Source: Silene latifolia (Eukaryota; Streptophyta; Magnoliopsida; Caryophyllales; Caryophyllaceae). Taken from it: DNA of 64,000 nt. A model generated the notes under the pieces. It searched no databases. It worked only from the letters and a program-made list of their open reading frames with translations, and had not been told where the DNA came from. Position numbers and translations under genes: made by a program. The DNA is taken from NCBI RefSeq assembly GCF_048544455.1, contig NC_133538.1:21934469-21998468 (forward strand), in the 5' to 3' direction. The first letter of the stretch is position 1, and the number at the start of each line of letters is the position of its first letter. This document shows, piece after piece, positions 35,552 through 47,489 of this stretch.

Positions 35552-36106
35552 ATCTCCCACTTGTCCGACACAAGTGTGCGCTACCAATTATCTTGTCCTA
35601 AATTATCTCCCACTCAATGCAAGATGTCTTTCAGGTCGTTCTTGCACGTGATCATATCATAAAGTGGTTTTCTTGATCAGGAGAATCACAATTTGACCGG
35701 ATAATATACTATTGATCTCATCCAAGCGTGGCCAAGCATTTCCAGTGACCTCTCCTCGAGTGCCCTTGAGATATAAAATGACATGGGTGGACAATCCTGT
35801 TGACCTATTTTCTTCGTTATATACAGATCACAATGACCCAGTAGATGCCCATTGGCCTCCTTTTACGGCGTGACATAGAGCAAAAACCAAAGCCAGCGAA
35901 AAACTGTACCAACTTAGGCAAATAGTCGCCAGTCTAAAGAATTGACTCGAAGGAATAAATAAAAATCCTTGCCATGACCAGGCAACATTAAGAACTCTAT
36001 AAATGGTCTATGTCCAACGAAATGCCTCTATATTCTGCCTATGTAATCGACCAGTCATCTCTATGACTCTATGATGGTTGAACTCACCATCGATCGAATT
36101 ATAATC
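35552..36106 (-). mobile_element. copia2 3' untranslated region
   Basis: It starts with ATCTCCCACTTGTCC, which also borders the LTRs at 44104 and 61930, and keeps the 'ctcccactcaatg', 'ctcctcgagtg' and 'tgacccagta' words found at 44160-44420 and 62060-62320. RNase H is not reached. It is interrupted at 36107 by a solo LTR and resumes at 38888-39020. Confidence 0.6.
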
Positions 36107-38882
36107 TGTAGACATGGGCCACAGGCCGGTCTGTAGATTTGGGCCACCTACCGATCTTCGGTCATGGGCCACCTGCACGCCAAGCCAATCTATGGACATG
36201 CAGCGGTCTTTTGAAAGCCACGCTCGGCGGCGTAAAAATGCTTTCGACCGGATCGCTTTAGATTGGCCGATTTCGTCTCGGCAAAGGTCTCGAAATGATT
36301 AGAGATGTTCGGAGTCGCCACCAAGAATTTTTGGGATGCCTGGAACCCGTTCGAATCCACTTTATACCTAGGTCAATCAAGGCAAAAAGCGGTGCTTGAC
36401 ATAGGTACTAAAGATAAGGACTCGTCCCCCTTTTAGCATTCTATGCCTAAAATGACTCTCGTACGCCCTGGATAAGGCCATCCACTATCCAAAGGTTCTG
36501 AGTAAGGGGTGGGGGTACGTATTGGGAAGCCCTTTAATTAGACACCCAATCCCGCCCGCGTTAACGGCCTTTATTGATCGATCGTGGTTGTTTAAGTGCA
36601 AAAGTTGATAAAACGGTGTAAATGCATGAATGCATATCCAAAAGTTTTAACCTAACATGTGAGAATTTCCTAAGTCGGTTTGTAAATCCAAATATCAAGT
36701 AATTGATGTCCAGTTGGATTTAGATTGATTTGCATGTGAAAATGGAAATTAAACATCCATTTACCAAATTCGGGATATGATGCTTAATACAATCTGTTTA
36801 TTTGGAAAAGAAGTGTGTTTAAATGACAAAGTGTAAATTAAAAACTCGTCAATCTGATCCATCACGTATTCGGATAACCGTAATCGGGATCATCCTAGAC
36901 AAGTACCAAAATGGGACAAAACAGTGCCAGGCAGCCCCATTGGGGCGCGAGCCTATTGGCGAGAGAAGGGCTCTGCCCAGGTTTATAAAAGATGAAAACA
37001 GACGGCATCTTGGGGCGCGAGTCAAACGACTACCCAAGGGGCGTCTCCTGGTTGTTAAAAAGGTTGTTTAAAACCATTTTTTGTGATTAATGATTTGCAA
37101 GTATGATTTGTATGACTCGGAATAATTACTATTATGTTAGTAATATTTGTTGTCGTATTTGCATGTTTGAAAAGTATAATTTATAAATAAAAATGTAAAA
37201 TGTTTGATATGAACTAAATATGTTAACTTCATTTATTTGTAATTAGTCAAGTATGTCATCGTACTCGGATTAAACCGACATGGTATAAAGAACCAAGGAT
37301 GATTATGAATTATGACTAATATATTTACAAATGTAAACAAATGAGAAAAATGGTAAATAAAATAAAAGGGGGTTAAAATACCCATTAAAATGTAATTAAC
37401 CAATAATATCATCGAGTCACGGAATAAATCTTCTTGGTATAAGGATCCAAGGATGATTTTTGTAATGGTCAAAACATGTTTATCATAAAAATGAATTAAA
37501 ATGATAAATAAAAGAAAAGGATTTCCTTTAAAATGTAATTAACCAATTAATATCATCGAGTCACGGATTTAACCGTCATGGTATATGGAACCAAGGGTGA
37601 TTATAGTTTATGGCTAAAAAGTTTGTCATAAAAATGATTTGGAACATTTGAAATGGTAAAAACCGATTACAAATAAGAAATGAAATAAAGAGGAAAGACG
37701 AGAACAAACACGTTTGAGTCTGACCCGAGAACCCACAAGAGGCACGAGCCTCTTTGCATAGAAAAGGGCTTCTGTCTCGGGCCAAAACTCGGTTTTGGCT
37801 CGTCTAACCTATATTTGAATCGTGTTATGCATTGTTCATGCATGTAAACTCATAAAAATAGTAGAGACATGAAATAAGTGAGATATTTACACCCTCAAAC
37901 TTACGTGTATTGATGTTTGTGACGTAGACGACTTTAGAGACGGTTTTCTCGTTGTGACTACTCGCGATCAAAGAAGTTTAAAATAGTGCCTTAAAAAGGA
38001 TTTGGTTTTGAAAATGAGTTGAAAATATGATGTTGAAAAACATGTTGATTGATAAATTGAGTTGTTCAAATGGGTCGGTCGAATTCAGGGCGACGGTACC
38101 AAACAAATTATGTAAGGCTTGTGTTTACGATCGGTAGGTCGTAAACACGTGTCGATTTTAGGACTTAGGAAGTCGGGTGTAGAAGTTTAAGGGAGAAGGA
38201 GGGGCGGACGCTCGCGTGAGGATTGGGTTGTGTGAAGGGTGTTATTTATAGAGAAATGTGGGGAGGTAGGTCGGTTGAGTTTGCTTAGAGGCTAAGCAGA
38301 CACCCCATTGAGGCGCGAGCTACCTTGTGATACAAATGGGTGTATTGTCCTTTTCGCAAATTTGGATTTTCCATTTGTTCTAACCAATGTTTTGTTGGTT
38401 GTGATTTGTGGTCATTGATGGTTTCTTAGCCGTGTAAGCTTCCTCTTGGGTGATATGTAGGGTAGGTATTTTGTGTCCTTGACTAGGGTTTGACCCGTGT
38501 GAGTCGGGATTTGAATTTCAAGTCGGTTTTTTGCTCGGTGTCGGTTTTGACTCTAATTAGGGTCATTTTAATGAAAATGGCATGATAAAAACATTCATGG
38601 CATTATTTTCGACATTCGAGATTTGGTTTGACTTGGGTTGACTCAGGTTAACTCAAGTAGCGGGATTCTGAGTCGGTTTTGTGTCCGAAGACGGTTTTAA
38701 CTCTAGATAGTGTTATTTTAATGCAAATGAAGTTAGAAAACCATTTTTTAAATCATTTTTCATATTCGAGTAGTGCATTAAACCGTCTCATGTATAGCCA
38801 ATCCACCACGCCCATCAAAAGTACGTTACAGTCCGATCATCATCCGGTGGTTTTTGGAAGGTGCAGATACTGGGTATCTACA
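36107..38882 (-). mobile_element. Ogre/Tat-type solo LTR
   Basis: 2,776 bp from TGTAGACATGGG to GGGTATCTACA. Flanks TAATC (36102-36106) and CAATC (38883-38887) match at four of five bases. The minus-strand start TGTAGATACCCAGTATC is typical of Ogre/Tat LTRs. Copia2 3' UTR sequence lies on both sides. The word GGCGCGAGCC or close forms recurs near 36948, 37012, 37743 and 38312. The reading frames inside are not supported. Confidence 0.65.
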
Positions 38883-38887
38883 CAATC

Positions 38888-39020
38888 TAGTCACTCTGAG
38901 CCGTCACCTCAATAAGAAACTAGGGACAAAAAAATGTTAATCCAGTTCACTTGAAAGGTTCAACATTGTCCCCCAACCTTTTCAGAATTAACAAAGTAAT
39001 AAATAATATCCAGTATGTAC
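38888..39020 (-). mobile_element. copia2 3' UTR, continued
   Basis: Contains 'aatccagttcacttg' and 'ttcaacattgt', as in copia1 at 44775-44810 and copia3 at 62585-62615. Cut at 39021 by the Ogre/Tat fragment. Confidence 0.55.
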
Positions 39021-40053
39021 TTGTGGACATGCCACCTACGCGCCAAGCTAATCCGTGGACGCAGAGCGGTCTTTTGAAAGCCACGCTCGACGGTGTAAAA
39101 ATGCTTTCGACCAGATCATTTTAGATCTGTCGGCTTCGTCTTGGCAAGGGTCTTGAAACGATGCAAGAGATGTTCGGAGTCGCCACCAAGCATTTGTGGG
39201 ATGCTTGGAACCCGTTCGAATCCACTTTATACCTAGGTAAACCAAGACAAAAAGCGGTGTTTGACATAGGTACTAAAGTTTAGAATGACGCTCGTACGCC
39301 CTGGATAAGGTCGTCCACTATCAAAAGTTTCTGAGTAAGTGGTGAAGATACTTATTGGGAAGCCCTTTAATCGGACACCCACCCGCCGCAGATGATGCGC
39401 CTCTCTTGATCGATCTTGGTTGGTTAAATGCAAAAGTTGATAAAACGGGTAAATGCATAAATGCGCATCCACAAGTTTGAACCTAACATGTGAGCTTTCT
39501 ATGTTGGTTGTTTATCCAAATATCAAGTAATTGATGTCAAGTTGGATTTAGTGTTGATTTGCATGCAAGACGGAAATTAAACATCCATTTACTGAGTTAG
39601 GTTTATGGTGCATAACGTGATCCGTTTGTCTTAGAAAGGCGTTTTGCAAATACAATGTAAAAGAGGCAGATTTGTCATCTGATCCGTCCTGTATTCGGGT
39701 TAACCGAAGTCGGGATCTTCCTAGACGAGTGCCGAAAAGGAAACGGGGTCTACATCAGGCAGCCTATTGAGGCGCCAGCCGTCAGGCGATACAAGAAGGC
39801 CTTTCCTGGTTTGAAAACTTGAAAATGGTTGGCCTGTTTAGGCGCCGGCCAGCAGACTGTCCAAGGGACGTCTTTTGACTGTTAAAATGTATGTAAAATG
39901 GCTTGGAAAGAGGGTGTTTGATCCCGTCATGGCTTGAAAAGGTCGTTTAGACCGCTTTGATGTCGATATGAGGAATGAGAATTGAATAATCGTCATTGTA
40001 TTGACAATATTCGATGTCGGGTTCGGTTTTGCAAGATTGACATGAATAGTTTT

Positions 40054-40246
40054 GAGGCTCGCCAGCCATAGGAAGGAGTCATACGTGAGGCATCTTCGGG
40101 ATATGTCCTTCAATTTATTCTTGAGTGCATGCAAAGGCTCGCCAGCTATGTTGAAGGTGCGTTTCGAGGCTCGCCGGCCATGTTAAAGTTTCGTTCTGAG
40201 GCTCGCCAGCCATGTTGAAGGTGATACGTTTTGAGGCTCGCCAACC
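40054..40246. repeat. GAGGCTCGCCAGCCAT repeat cluster
   Basis: Five copies start at 40054, 40134, 40166, 40198 and 40233 (spacings 80, 32, 32, 35). The 16-bp word is conserved better than the spacers. Diverged single copies ('ggcgccagcc', 'ggcgccggcc') lie at about 39771 and 39842. Confidence 0.75.
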
Positions 40247-41076
40247 ATCGATGGTTGAATGATCAACTCTGGGAAATAGCCTGTGTGACTTCCGTTTGAA
40301 AATCGGCACTCGCTGGGGAGTTAGAAACTTCTCAGGACTCGCCGGGGATATGAGTTGCTGCTCATTGGGAGGTAGCGTGTGCCATGTAATCGGCGGGGTT
40401 AAAGCTCTTAGAGTTGATGGGTCGCCGTTTGTTGGGAAGAAACAAGTTCCCAGTTGGAGTGAGTTTGTCTTCTCAAGATTACCTGCATGGTTAGTGACCA
40501 CCCAAATCGGCAGTCTCATAGACAAGCGTGTAGCACGCAAGCATATAGGCACATAAGCATATGAGCAATTAACGTATAAGCAACTAGCATATACTATCTC
40601 GCGTGTGGCGAGATAGGAGTTTTGAATGTTGTGAAGTTTAAAAGCTATTAAGAGTTGGAATTTGTTGCTCGTAGATTCACGATTCGATAAATCGGAGACA
40701 CATGACCCTTGGGATACTGACTCACACAGACGCACACTGATAGACTAACAAATGGGCAGTCGTGAACGTGACACTAACTCAGTGTCGACACAACACGGGG
40801 TTGACTCTAACAGACGTTGCACATGTAAGTGCAACTCCTTGGCCAAGAAAGGGTGACAATGCGTATCAAATCCTTGAGGTAGAAGGTCTGCTCGGCTGGG
40901 GAACATGAATTGATTATCTTCTCCAGACATCTTTGCCCTTGTTTCTTACTTGAGATCCCTTCTCGAGGTATGATGATTCAGAGAGCGGAACCAAGACCTT
41001 GTCATCGTCCGAACCGAGCACTAGACTATGGGCGGTTTATTTTGGACTGTAGTTGAGACTCAAAAGATGTTTGAGG

Positions 41077-41964
41077 TTAAAGGATGGGTGGCGTCTTTAA
41101 AGAGAAGCCCCTAGAGTGAGAAGGTGGGAATTTGACAAAAGGAGGAATGGGCGATGTCTTAAGGAAAAAGACCCCAGCAAAGAGGTATGAGATTAATTTT
41201 CTGCAGCTCGGTGGGCTGGTTTTGAGGATTGATGTTGATGGTTGAGATTGAGATGGGTGCGCGGTTGTGTCCTTGTTGGAGGACTGCCTACGTATTCGCG
41301 TGTTTGCGAAATCAAACCAGATCGTAGTTCTGGGCTGGTTTTGAGGATTGAAAATTGGAAATGTTGTGAAAGGGTTGTTCTTGCTGTTTGTAGAGTCTGG
41401 TTGTGATAATTCGCCCTTTTCGATCATATCAAGGATGACACCTTTTAGGGGGAGGCACATTTCAGTGTCATGTCTGCGACCTTGGTGATATTGACAAAAC
41501 AGTTTTCCGTCCCATCTACGTCCTCGCTTATTTGGTAGAGGGTCTAGAGTTGGACCAATTGGTTGGAGTTTTCCTTTGGAGATTAGCCTTTCCAAGGCTA
41601 CGGCATAAGGCATACCCAGATCAGGAAAGGACCTATGAGGTCGTCTGGTTTTGGTTTTGTCATTGGCAAGTAGTCGGCTTTCAAGAAGCTTAACCCTTTG
41701 CTCAATATCAGAAGAGGGAAAATTCCCTGTTATCATTTTGTCTTCAACCTGGGAGAGACGAGTGCCCAAGTTTTCCACGGTAGCTAGGAGTCGAAGGACC
41801 ATGTTATTGGTTTCGGCTGAAGTCATGGCGGATGAAGGTTGGTCACCTTCTTGAGTTTCTATTTGATGATCGATGGCACCCGAGGGATTCCTATTTGACA
41901 TAAAGATAGACGTTATAACGTGTCTTGGCAAGGTATTGCACAAACAAAGGAAAGTACGACACAC
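41077..41964 (-). pseudogene. gag: Ogre/Tat gag C-terminal remnant
   Basis: The minus frame of about 295 codons contains FCQYHQGRRHDTEMC, a C-x2-H-x4-H-x4-C knuckle of the kind found near the end of Tat/Ogre gag, followed by LKGVILDMIEKGELSQP. Upstream is a coiled-coil-like stretch (MVLRLLATVENLGTRLSQVEDKM). The capsid core and protease are not visible. The C-terminal ~60 residues are repetitive and probably read-through of non-coding DNA. The true start is unknown. Confidence 0.6.
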
Positions 41965-42288
41965 ATGTACAAAAGGCAGTTTTGTCGTGAAGACGCGACG
42001 GTGTGACTAGGTTATGAGTTCATTAAGATTGTGAATGACCTCTTGTGTTTGAACTCTTGGTACACGACTTTGAACTTAGACTCAAGTGTCAACTTTAGCA
42101 TAGTGATGCCTAAACAGGCGACTTCTGATGGGATTTGGAGGTGCATTGTTGGCGTGACGCCGTTGGACAAGATGTGTACACAAACATGACCTTTGACCCG
42201 TAATTTAGGGGAAAGACGGATTTAATACCCGAGAGGTTTTGACTCTGCTAACGCCATTGAAGATATCTCGACAATTAGGCGACACGAC

Positions 42289-42913
42289 TGTTGAGTCCTC
42301 CGCAGCGGGCTTATAGAATTAGGTGCATGAGACCGGCCCACAAGCAAATGAGGTTCCATCCTATAACAAATTGGTGATAGGAGGAGTAGCCCATTAACTT
42401 ATAAGCAAGCCTCTTCACTATTATTCTACCGATGTGGGACAATGCCCCTCACAAACATATGGGAAGAGACCTCAACAATTTCCCCCTTTCACATGTGTGT
42501 GTCGAATCTCCCCCTCACTTGGCGCTACTGCGCACCCGACACAACCCCGTGTCGAACCAACCAGGCTACTCCGCACGATGCTACTCCACATCTCTGGTCA
42601 ACCAAGGGAGAGAGTCCAACGGTGGTGCGACTTCACAACCACGACGCTACTCCGCGTCATCTCAAGCACCGTCACCACATCGCATCTTGCGTTCCCAAGC
42701 CGAACCATCGGCTCTGATACCACTTGTTGAGTCCTCTGCAACGGGATTATAGAATTAGGTGCATGAGACCGATCCACAAGCAAGTGAGGTTCCATCCTAA
42801 AACCAATTGGTGATTGGAGGAGTAGCCCATTAACTTATAAGCTAGCCTCTTCACTATTATTCTACCGATGTGGGACAATTCCCCTCACACACATATGGGA
42901 AGAGACCTCAACA
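42289..42913 (-). mobile_element. TRIM (terminal-repeat retrotransposon in miniature)
   Basis: Two near-identical terminal repeats of about 190 bp (42289-42478 and 42725-42913) run TGTTGAG to CTCAACA and enclose a 246-bp non-coding centre. On the minus strand a Met-type PBS (42710-42722) lies two bases from one repeat and a purine tract (42479-42493) borders the other. No TSD is evident: the flanks are ACGAC and CTACT. It lies exactly at the border between Ogre/Tat and Ty3 pol DNA. The three overlapping plus-strand frames cover it but are not conserved coding sequence. Confidence 0.85.
42710..42722 (-). other. PBS of TRIM
   Basis: Minus strand TGGTATCAGAGCC, the initiator-Met-type site. Confidence 0.85.
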
Positions 42914-43066
42914 CTACTCCAAGAATAAGGAGGAGCATGAGGAGCATTTGAGGATAGTGTTGCGGACTTTGCGAAACAATTAGCAATATGCAAAGTTGCC
43001 TAAGTGGGAGTTCTGGTTAGAGGAAGTTGCTTTTCCGGGACATGTGATTTCAATGAAGGGTGTGGT
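42914..43066 (+). pseudogene. pol: Tekay-like pol: RT fragment left of copia1
   Basis: It encodes YSKNKEEHEEHLR, then a stop at TAG, then LPKWEFWLEEVAFPGHVIS and MKGVVV, the RT connection region of a chromovirus. It is the left half of the frame that continues at 51865. Its upstream side is cut off at the TRIM. Confidence 0.8.
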
Positions 43067-43071
43067 CGTGG

Positions 43072-43467
43072 TCTAGGAAATATCGGTATATTTCGACTTA
43101 AATATTAGGATTATAACGAAATATAATAATATGATTAAATCGACACAAATGCTATATATAGATGAATGAAATAACATGAATAAGAAATAACCTTTGGTCC
43201 TAGCAAATTGGCCTAAGAACAAATATTAAAATAGATATTCTCTTATTAGTTGCACCCAAAATGCTTCAAGAACATGCCCAAATCGTTGCTAGATCGACGT
43301 ATGTATATTACCGTTAATATATCTTTTATTATGTAAATAATGAATGAAACCTTTTAGAGAGAAAAATTCTGAAATTTTCTTTCTCTCTTTTGTCTAAAGT
43401 ACACGGCACCAATGGAGAAGAGAAGAGACAAAAAATAACTTCTTATAGTAACCTCTTGTCCCCTTGG

Positions 43468-43525
<58 letters not shown>

Positions 43526-44103
43526 TAGATAATTAATGGATAATCATGATATTAATTAGTTAATACAACCTATTGTAATAAACTAACTAAAACGGATTCA
43601 TCATCCATTATTATAAAATAATATAACATAATACAATGTATATAGATATTTTTGGAGAATATAATTAATTATTGTATAATTAATAAATTTTAATATCATA
43701 TATTAAAATTTTATGTCATTTATAAACATCATATATTTATAACTTGCATATTAAATATAACATTTTATATTTAATTATGAATTAACATTTAATTCATTTC
43801 TCCTAATATTATTTAATCGTATTAAATAATCGCATCATTATTACATTGACTAACTTTTTAGTCATTTAGGGCATCAATATAATTATATTTCATATAATCA
43901 TATCTCTCAAACACATCCTCTAGGTGTGACTTTTAGGGACCAGTTGATCACCTCCATCTGTGTGACAATAACGTCAAACTTCTAGCAAGCCAACCGTTAT
44001 CGATAAACATTAATCAACTGATTATAATACTAAGTATACCCTGCGAACCTGTAAGAGATTTATATTGTTATCACACTAACTGTGGAGGACACTGGCTCCA
44101 ACA
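43072..44103 (-). repeat. 3' LTR of copia1
   Basis: 1,032 bp. It contains a (TA)n run at about 43475-43521 and the conserved copia block at 43911-44010. Confidence 0.88.
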
Positions 44104-44736
44104 ATCTTCCACTTGTCCTACAAGTGTATGTGCGATAACCGATTCTTATATCCATAAATTTCTCCCACTCAATGTAAAACAATTTGCAAAGTCCTTACTT
44201 CACAAAGGTAGTATCTTACAAGCGATCAGCATCAAAGAGTGGTTTTCCCGACTAGAGAGTAACTAAATTGATAAACGAATCGTCATTCGAGCATGGCCAT
44301 GAATTTCAGTTAAAACTCCTCGAGTGGCCCTGAGAAGTAGTAAAAACCTGATAAAGGCTGGATATTTTCCTTAACTCGAATCCTGCAGATAGAAGCACAG
44401 TATGAAATGACCCAGTAAAAATCTACTCAGCCGCCTGTAACGGTCGACCACGAGAAAGATACCAAAGTCACCCAAAAAACTTCCTTAATCTCAAGAAGCA
44501 GTTCAGTCAAAATAATCGACTCTAGGAACACTATGGACGTCCAATCCACGACCCGGCACCGAATGTTGTTAAACATTTAGGACTCTATAACGTGGTAACG
44601 GTGTCCTACGAGATATCCTTATAACTCGTATATGTGATCGATCGGTCAACCTTTTGACTTATGGCTTGTTGAACCCACCATCAATCGACTTCACAATATA
44701 ATTACCTGAGTTATAAGCTCATGTTGGCGATTACGG

Positions 44737-44772
<36 letters not shown>

Positions 44773-44899
44773 GTAATCCAGTTCACTTTGTGGCGTTCAA
44801 TGTTGTCATACAATCCACATGAAAAACAAAATATGAAATAATTCGATGAAGTTATAAATAGTATATGAAATGATACATATATCCAATTCATATAAATAA
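44104..44899 (-). other. copia1 3' untranslated region
   Basis: No coding sequence. It has the PPT at its left border, a (TA)15 run at 44741-44770, and short words shared with copia2 and copia3 3' regions. Confidence 0.7.
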
Positions 44900-45787
44900 C
44901 TAATACAACTCAGGAACACATTTTATTCCCATGGAAATAACGTGCCCTTCATGCTTATCATATTTCAAAGCTTTAGTAAGAGGGTCCGCGATGTTGTCAT
45001 CCGAAGCAATCTTGTCTATCGCTATCTCTTTTTGCTCCACGTAATCTCGGATCATGTGAGCCTTCCGCTGTACATGTCTAGATTTATTGCTAGACTTAGG
45101 CTCCTTAGCCTGGAAGATGGCACCTCTATTATCGCAATAGATGGTGATTGGGTCATTCGAACTAGGAACTACAGTTAGTCCATGTAAGAACTGACGCATC
45201 CATATAGCTTCCTTGTACTCGGACTCAGTTGTATAATCTGCTATAACACTTTGTTTAGAACTTTTCCAACTGGCTGCAACGCCATTAAGAGTAAAGACGA
45301 ATCCAGACTGAGATTTTGAGTAATCTCTATCCCTTTGGAAGCTAGCATCTGCGTAACCGATTGCGCATAGCTTAGTATCACCCCTATAAGTCAACACCCA
45401 ATCCTTAGTCCTTCGCAAGTACTTAAGGTTGTTTTTAACAGCCATCCAGTGTGTTTCACCTGGCTTGTCTTGGTACCGACTTGTCATACTCAATGCATAT
45501 GCCACGTCTGGACGTGTGCACATCATGGCATACATGATCGATCCTACTGCTGATGCATAAGGAACACGACTGATACGCTTTACCTCTTCCGGTGTCTTGG
45601 GTGCCTGAGTTTTACTCAGATGCATCCCCGAGGTCATCGGAAGATACCCCTTCTTGGAGCTGGTCATGCTGTACCTTTCAAGAATCTTATCTATATAAGA
45701 CTCTTGACTTAGTGATAACATCCGTCGTGATGTATCCCTATAGATACGGATCCCCAAAATGCATTGTGCCTCACCCAGAACTTTCAT
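44900..45787 (-). pseudogene. copia1 RNase H and end of RT
   Basis: Carries the late RT segment (ILGIRIYRDTSRRMLSLSQ, YIDKILERYSM, RVPYASAVGSIMYAMMCTRP) and copia RNase H (CAIGYADASF, GFVFTLNGVAASWKSSKQ, ESEYKEAIWMRQFLHGL, IYCDNRGAIFQAKEP, KSRHVQRKAHMIRDYVEQ). It ends at TAA 44900. It is in a different frame from the RT segment, so a frameshift separates them near 45790. Compared with copia3 (YYAASKAAKEAIWM), about five residues are deleted before EAIWM. Confidence 0.9.
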
Positions 45788-45805
45788 CTGGAAATGGTTC
45801 TTTAA

Positions 45806-46837
45806 CTATACTTTCACCGAAGATAGGAGAGGATTGTCGTTTCCAATCAAAAGTATGTGATCGACATACAATATCAAGAAAACAATTTTACTCCCACTAA
45901 ACTTGATATATAAGCATGGTTCCTCGACAGATCGTATGAAACCATTCTCTTTTATCACTTGGTCGAAACGATGATTCCAACTCCGTGATGCTTGCTTAAG
46001 TCCATAAATGGAACGCTTAAGTTTGCATATTTTCTTAGGATTTTTGGGATCAGTGAAACCCTCGGGCTGTACCATGTACAAGTCCTCCTCCAAATAACTG
46101 TTTAAGAAGGCGGTTTTCACTTCCATTTTCCAGATTTCATAGTCATGATATGGGGCAATCGCTAAGATTATCCGGATAGAACGAAGCATAACTACAGGTG
46201 CAAAGATTTTATCATAATGCAACCCTTGCACTTGAGTGTAACCTTTTGCCACTAGCCGTACCTTATAGGTGTCTGGTTGTCCTTCCACATAATGCTTTAT
46301 CTTGTAAAGACATTTGCACTGAAGAGGTCGCACCTGGTCAGGCAAATCAACCATATCCCACACGTCATTATCATACATGAAGTCTATCTCGGATTCCATG
46401 GCTTCAAGCCATAGCTTAGAGTCGGAACAGGTCATGGCTTCTTTATAGGTAGCGGGTTCATTACTCTCTAGGAGTAAAACGTCATCTCCATTGCCGTCCT
46501 TGACCATACCAATGTATCTGTCTGGAGGGATAGAGGCTCTTCCCGACCTCCTAGGTTCCTGAGGAATAGTAACCGTAGCATATGTAGAAGGAACGTCTTC
46601 CTCTATTGGTTGCTCGGTTGTTGGTTCTTGAATCTCCGACAAATCAAAGGTTGAAATACTTGGTTTGTTCTCAAGAAATTCTTTCTCTAAGAACTTCGCA
46701 CTAGCCGCAACAAAAACTCGTTTTTCGGTAGGCGAATAGAAGTAGTGACCAAACATTCCTTTTGGATAACCAATAAAGTATGTCGACCGATCGCGGGCCG
46801 AGCTTGTCCTCGTGTCTCCACTTGACATAAGCTTCAC
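45806..46837 (-). pseudogene. copia1 reverse transcriptase
   Basis: It includes the integrase C-terminal/linker region (YFIGYPKGMFGHYFYSPTE, RRSGRASIPPDRYIG) and RT (EAMESEIDFMYDNDVWD, RLVAKGYTQVQG, VKTAFLNSYLEEDLYM, SIYGLKQASRSWNHRFDQ). The catalytic motif is YVDHILLIG instead of YVDD: the codon at 45857-45859 gives His. Even without the stops this RT should be inactive. The frame differs from that of the integrase segment. Confidence 0.9.
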
Positions 46838-47489
46838 AGCCCAAAACCCGAATAAAGGACAAATTAGGGACTGTTCCCTTCCATAGCTCGTATGGGGTCT
46901 TGTCTGCAGCTTTAGTCGGACTTCGGTTTAGTATAAGAGCAGCTGACATAAGAGCAAAGCCCCATAATGAATCAGGCACTACTGTGTGACTCATCATGGA
47001 TCGAACCATATCAAGTAAGGTTAGATTTCTCTGTTCGGACACACCATTTAATTGAGGTGTTCCGGGTGGAGTTAACTGTGATACTATACCACAGTCTTTA
47101 AGGTGTTGATCAAACTCATTTGAAAGATATTCGCCACCACGATCAGATCGAAGTGCTTTTATCTTTCTTCCTAGTTGGTTCTCAACCTTGTTCTGGAATT
47201 CCTTGAACTCTTCGAAGGATTCACTTTTATGCTTCATTAATTAGACATTCCCATATCTACTCAAAGCGTCCGTAAAAGTGATAAAATATCTATAGCCGTC
47301 TCTAGCAATAATGGACATAGGCCCACACACATCAGTATGTATGAGTCCTAATAGGTCAGCAGCTCGCATTCTAATACCTTTGAAGGAAATTCAAGTCATT
47401 TTGCCGATGAGACATAATTCACACGTGCCAAATGATTCGTAGTCAAATGGGGAGATAGTCCCATTCTTGATGAGCTTCTTTACACGCTT
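46701..47489 (-). pseudogene. copia1 integrase
   Basis: HCRMGHIN at the end of the previous frame and CELCLIGKMT give the HHCC module. The core follows: GLIHTDVCGPMS, YFITFTDALSRY (second Asp of TDD is Ala), ALRSDRGGEYLSNEF and TPPGTPQLNGVSEQRN with the catalytic Glu. Stops near 47390 and 47238 and a frameshift after YVKWRHEDK (near 46800) break it. Confidence 0.88.

Larger units (their letters stand above)
39021..42288 (-). mobile_element. Ogre/Tat-lineage fragment
   Basis: The first ~850 bp are a diverged copy of 36107-36990, so it starts with an LTR end at 39021 (TGTGGACATG). Farther right come a GC-rich repeat cluster (40054-40246), the Tat-typical word CGCGAATACGTAGGCAG on the minus strand (41286-41302), and a gag-like frame (41077-41964). 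No LTR end matching 38882 was found. It stops at the TRIM at 42289, so it is truncated. Confidence 0.55.

Noticed and set aside
36305..36320. PBS (TGGCGACTCC, minus strand) splitting the Ogre/Tat unit into LTR plus leader
   Set aside because: The repeat with four-of-five-base TSD extends past it to 36107, and the second copy does the same to 39021, so the word lies inside the LTR. An LTR-plus-leader reading is not fully excluded.
40115..40735. 206-codon minus-strand frame
   Set aside because: It overlaps the GC-rich repeat cluster and has no recognisable gag or pol motif. Probably chance read-through in Ogre/Tat non-coding DNA.
42432..42752. Three overlapping plus-strand frames of about 90-106 codons
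   Set aside because: They lie wholly inside the TRIM, overlap each other in all three frames and cross its LTR and PBS. The high Ser/Pro/His content reflects base composition.
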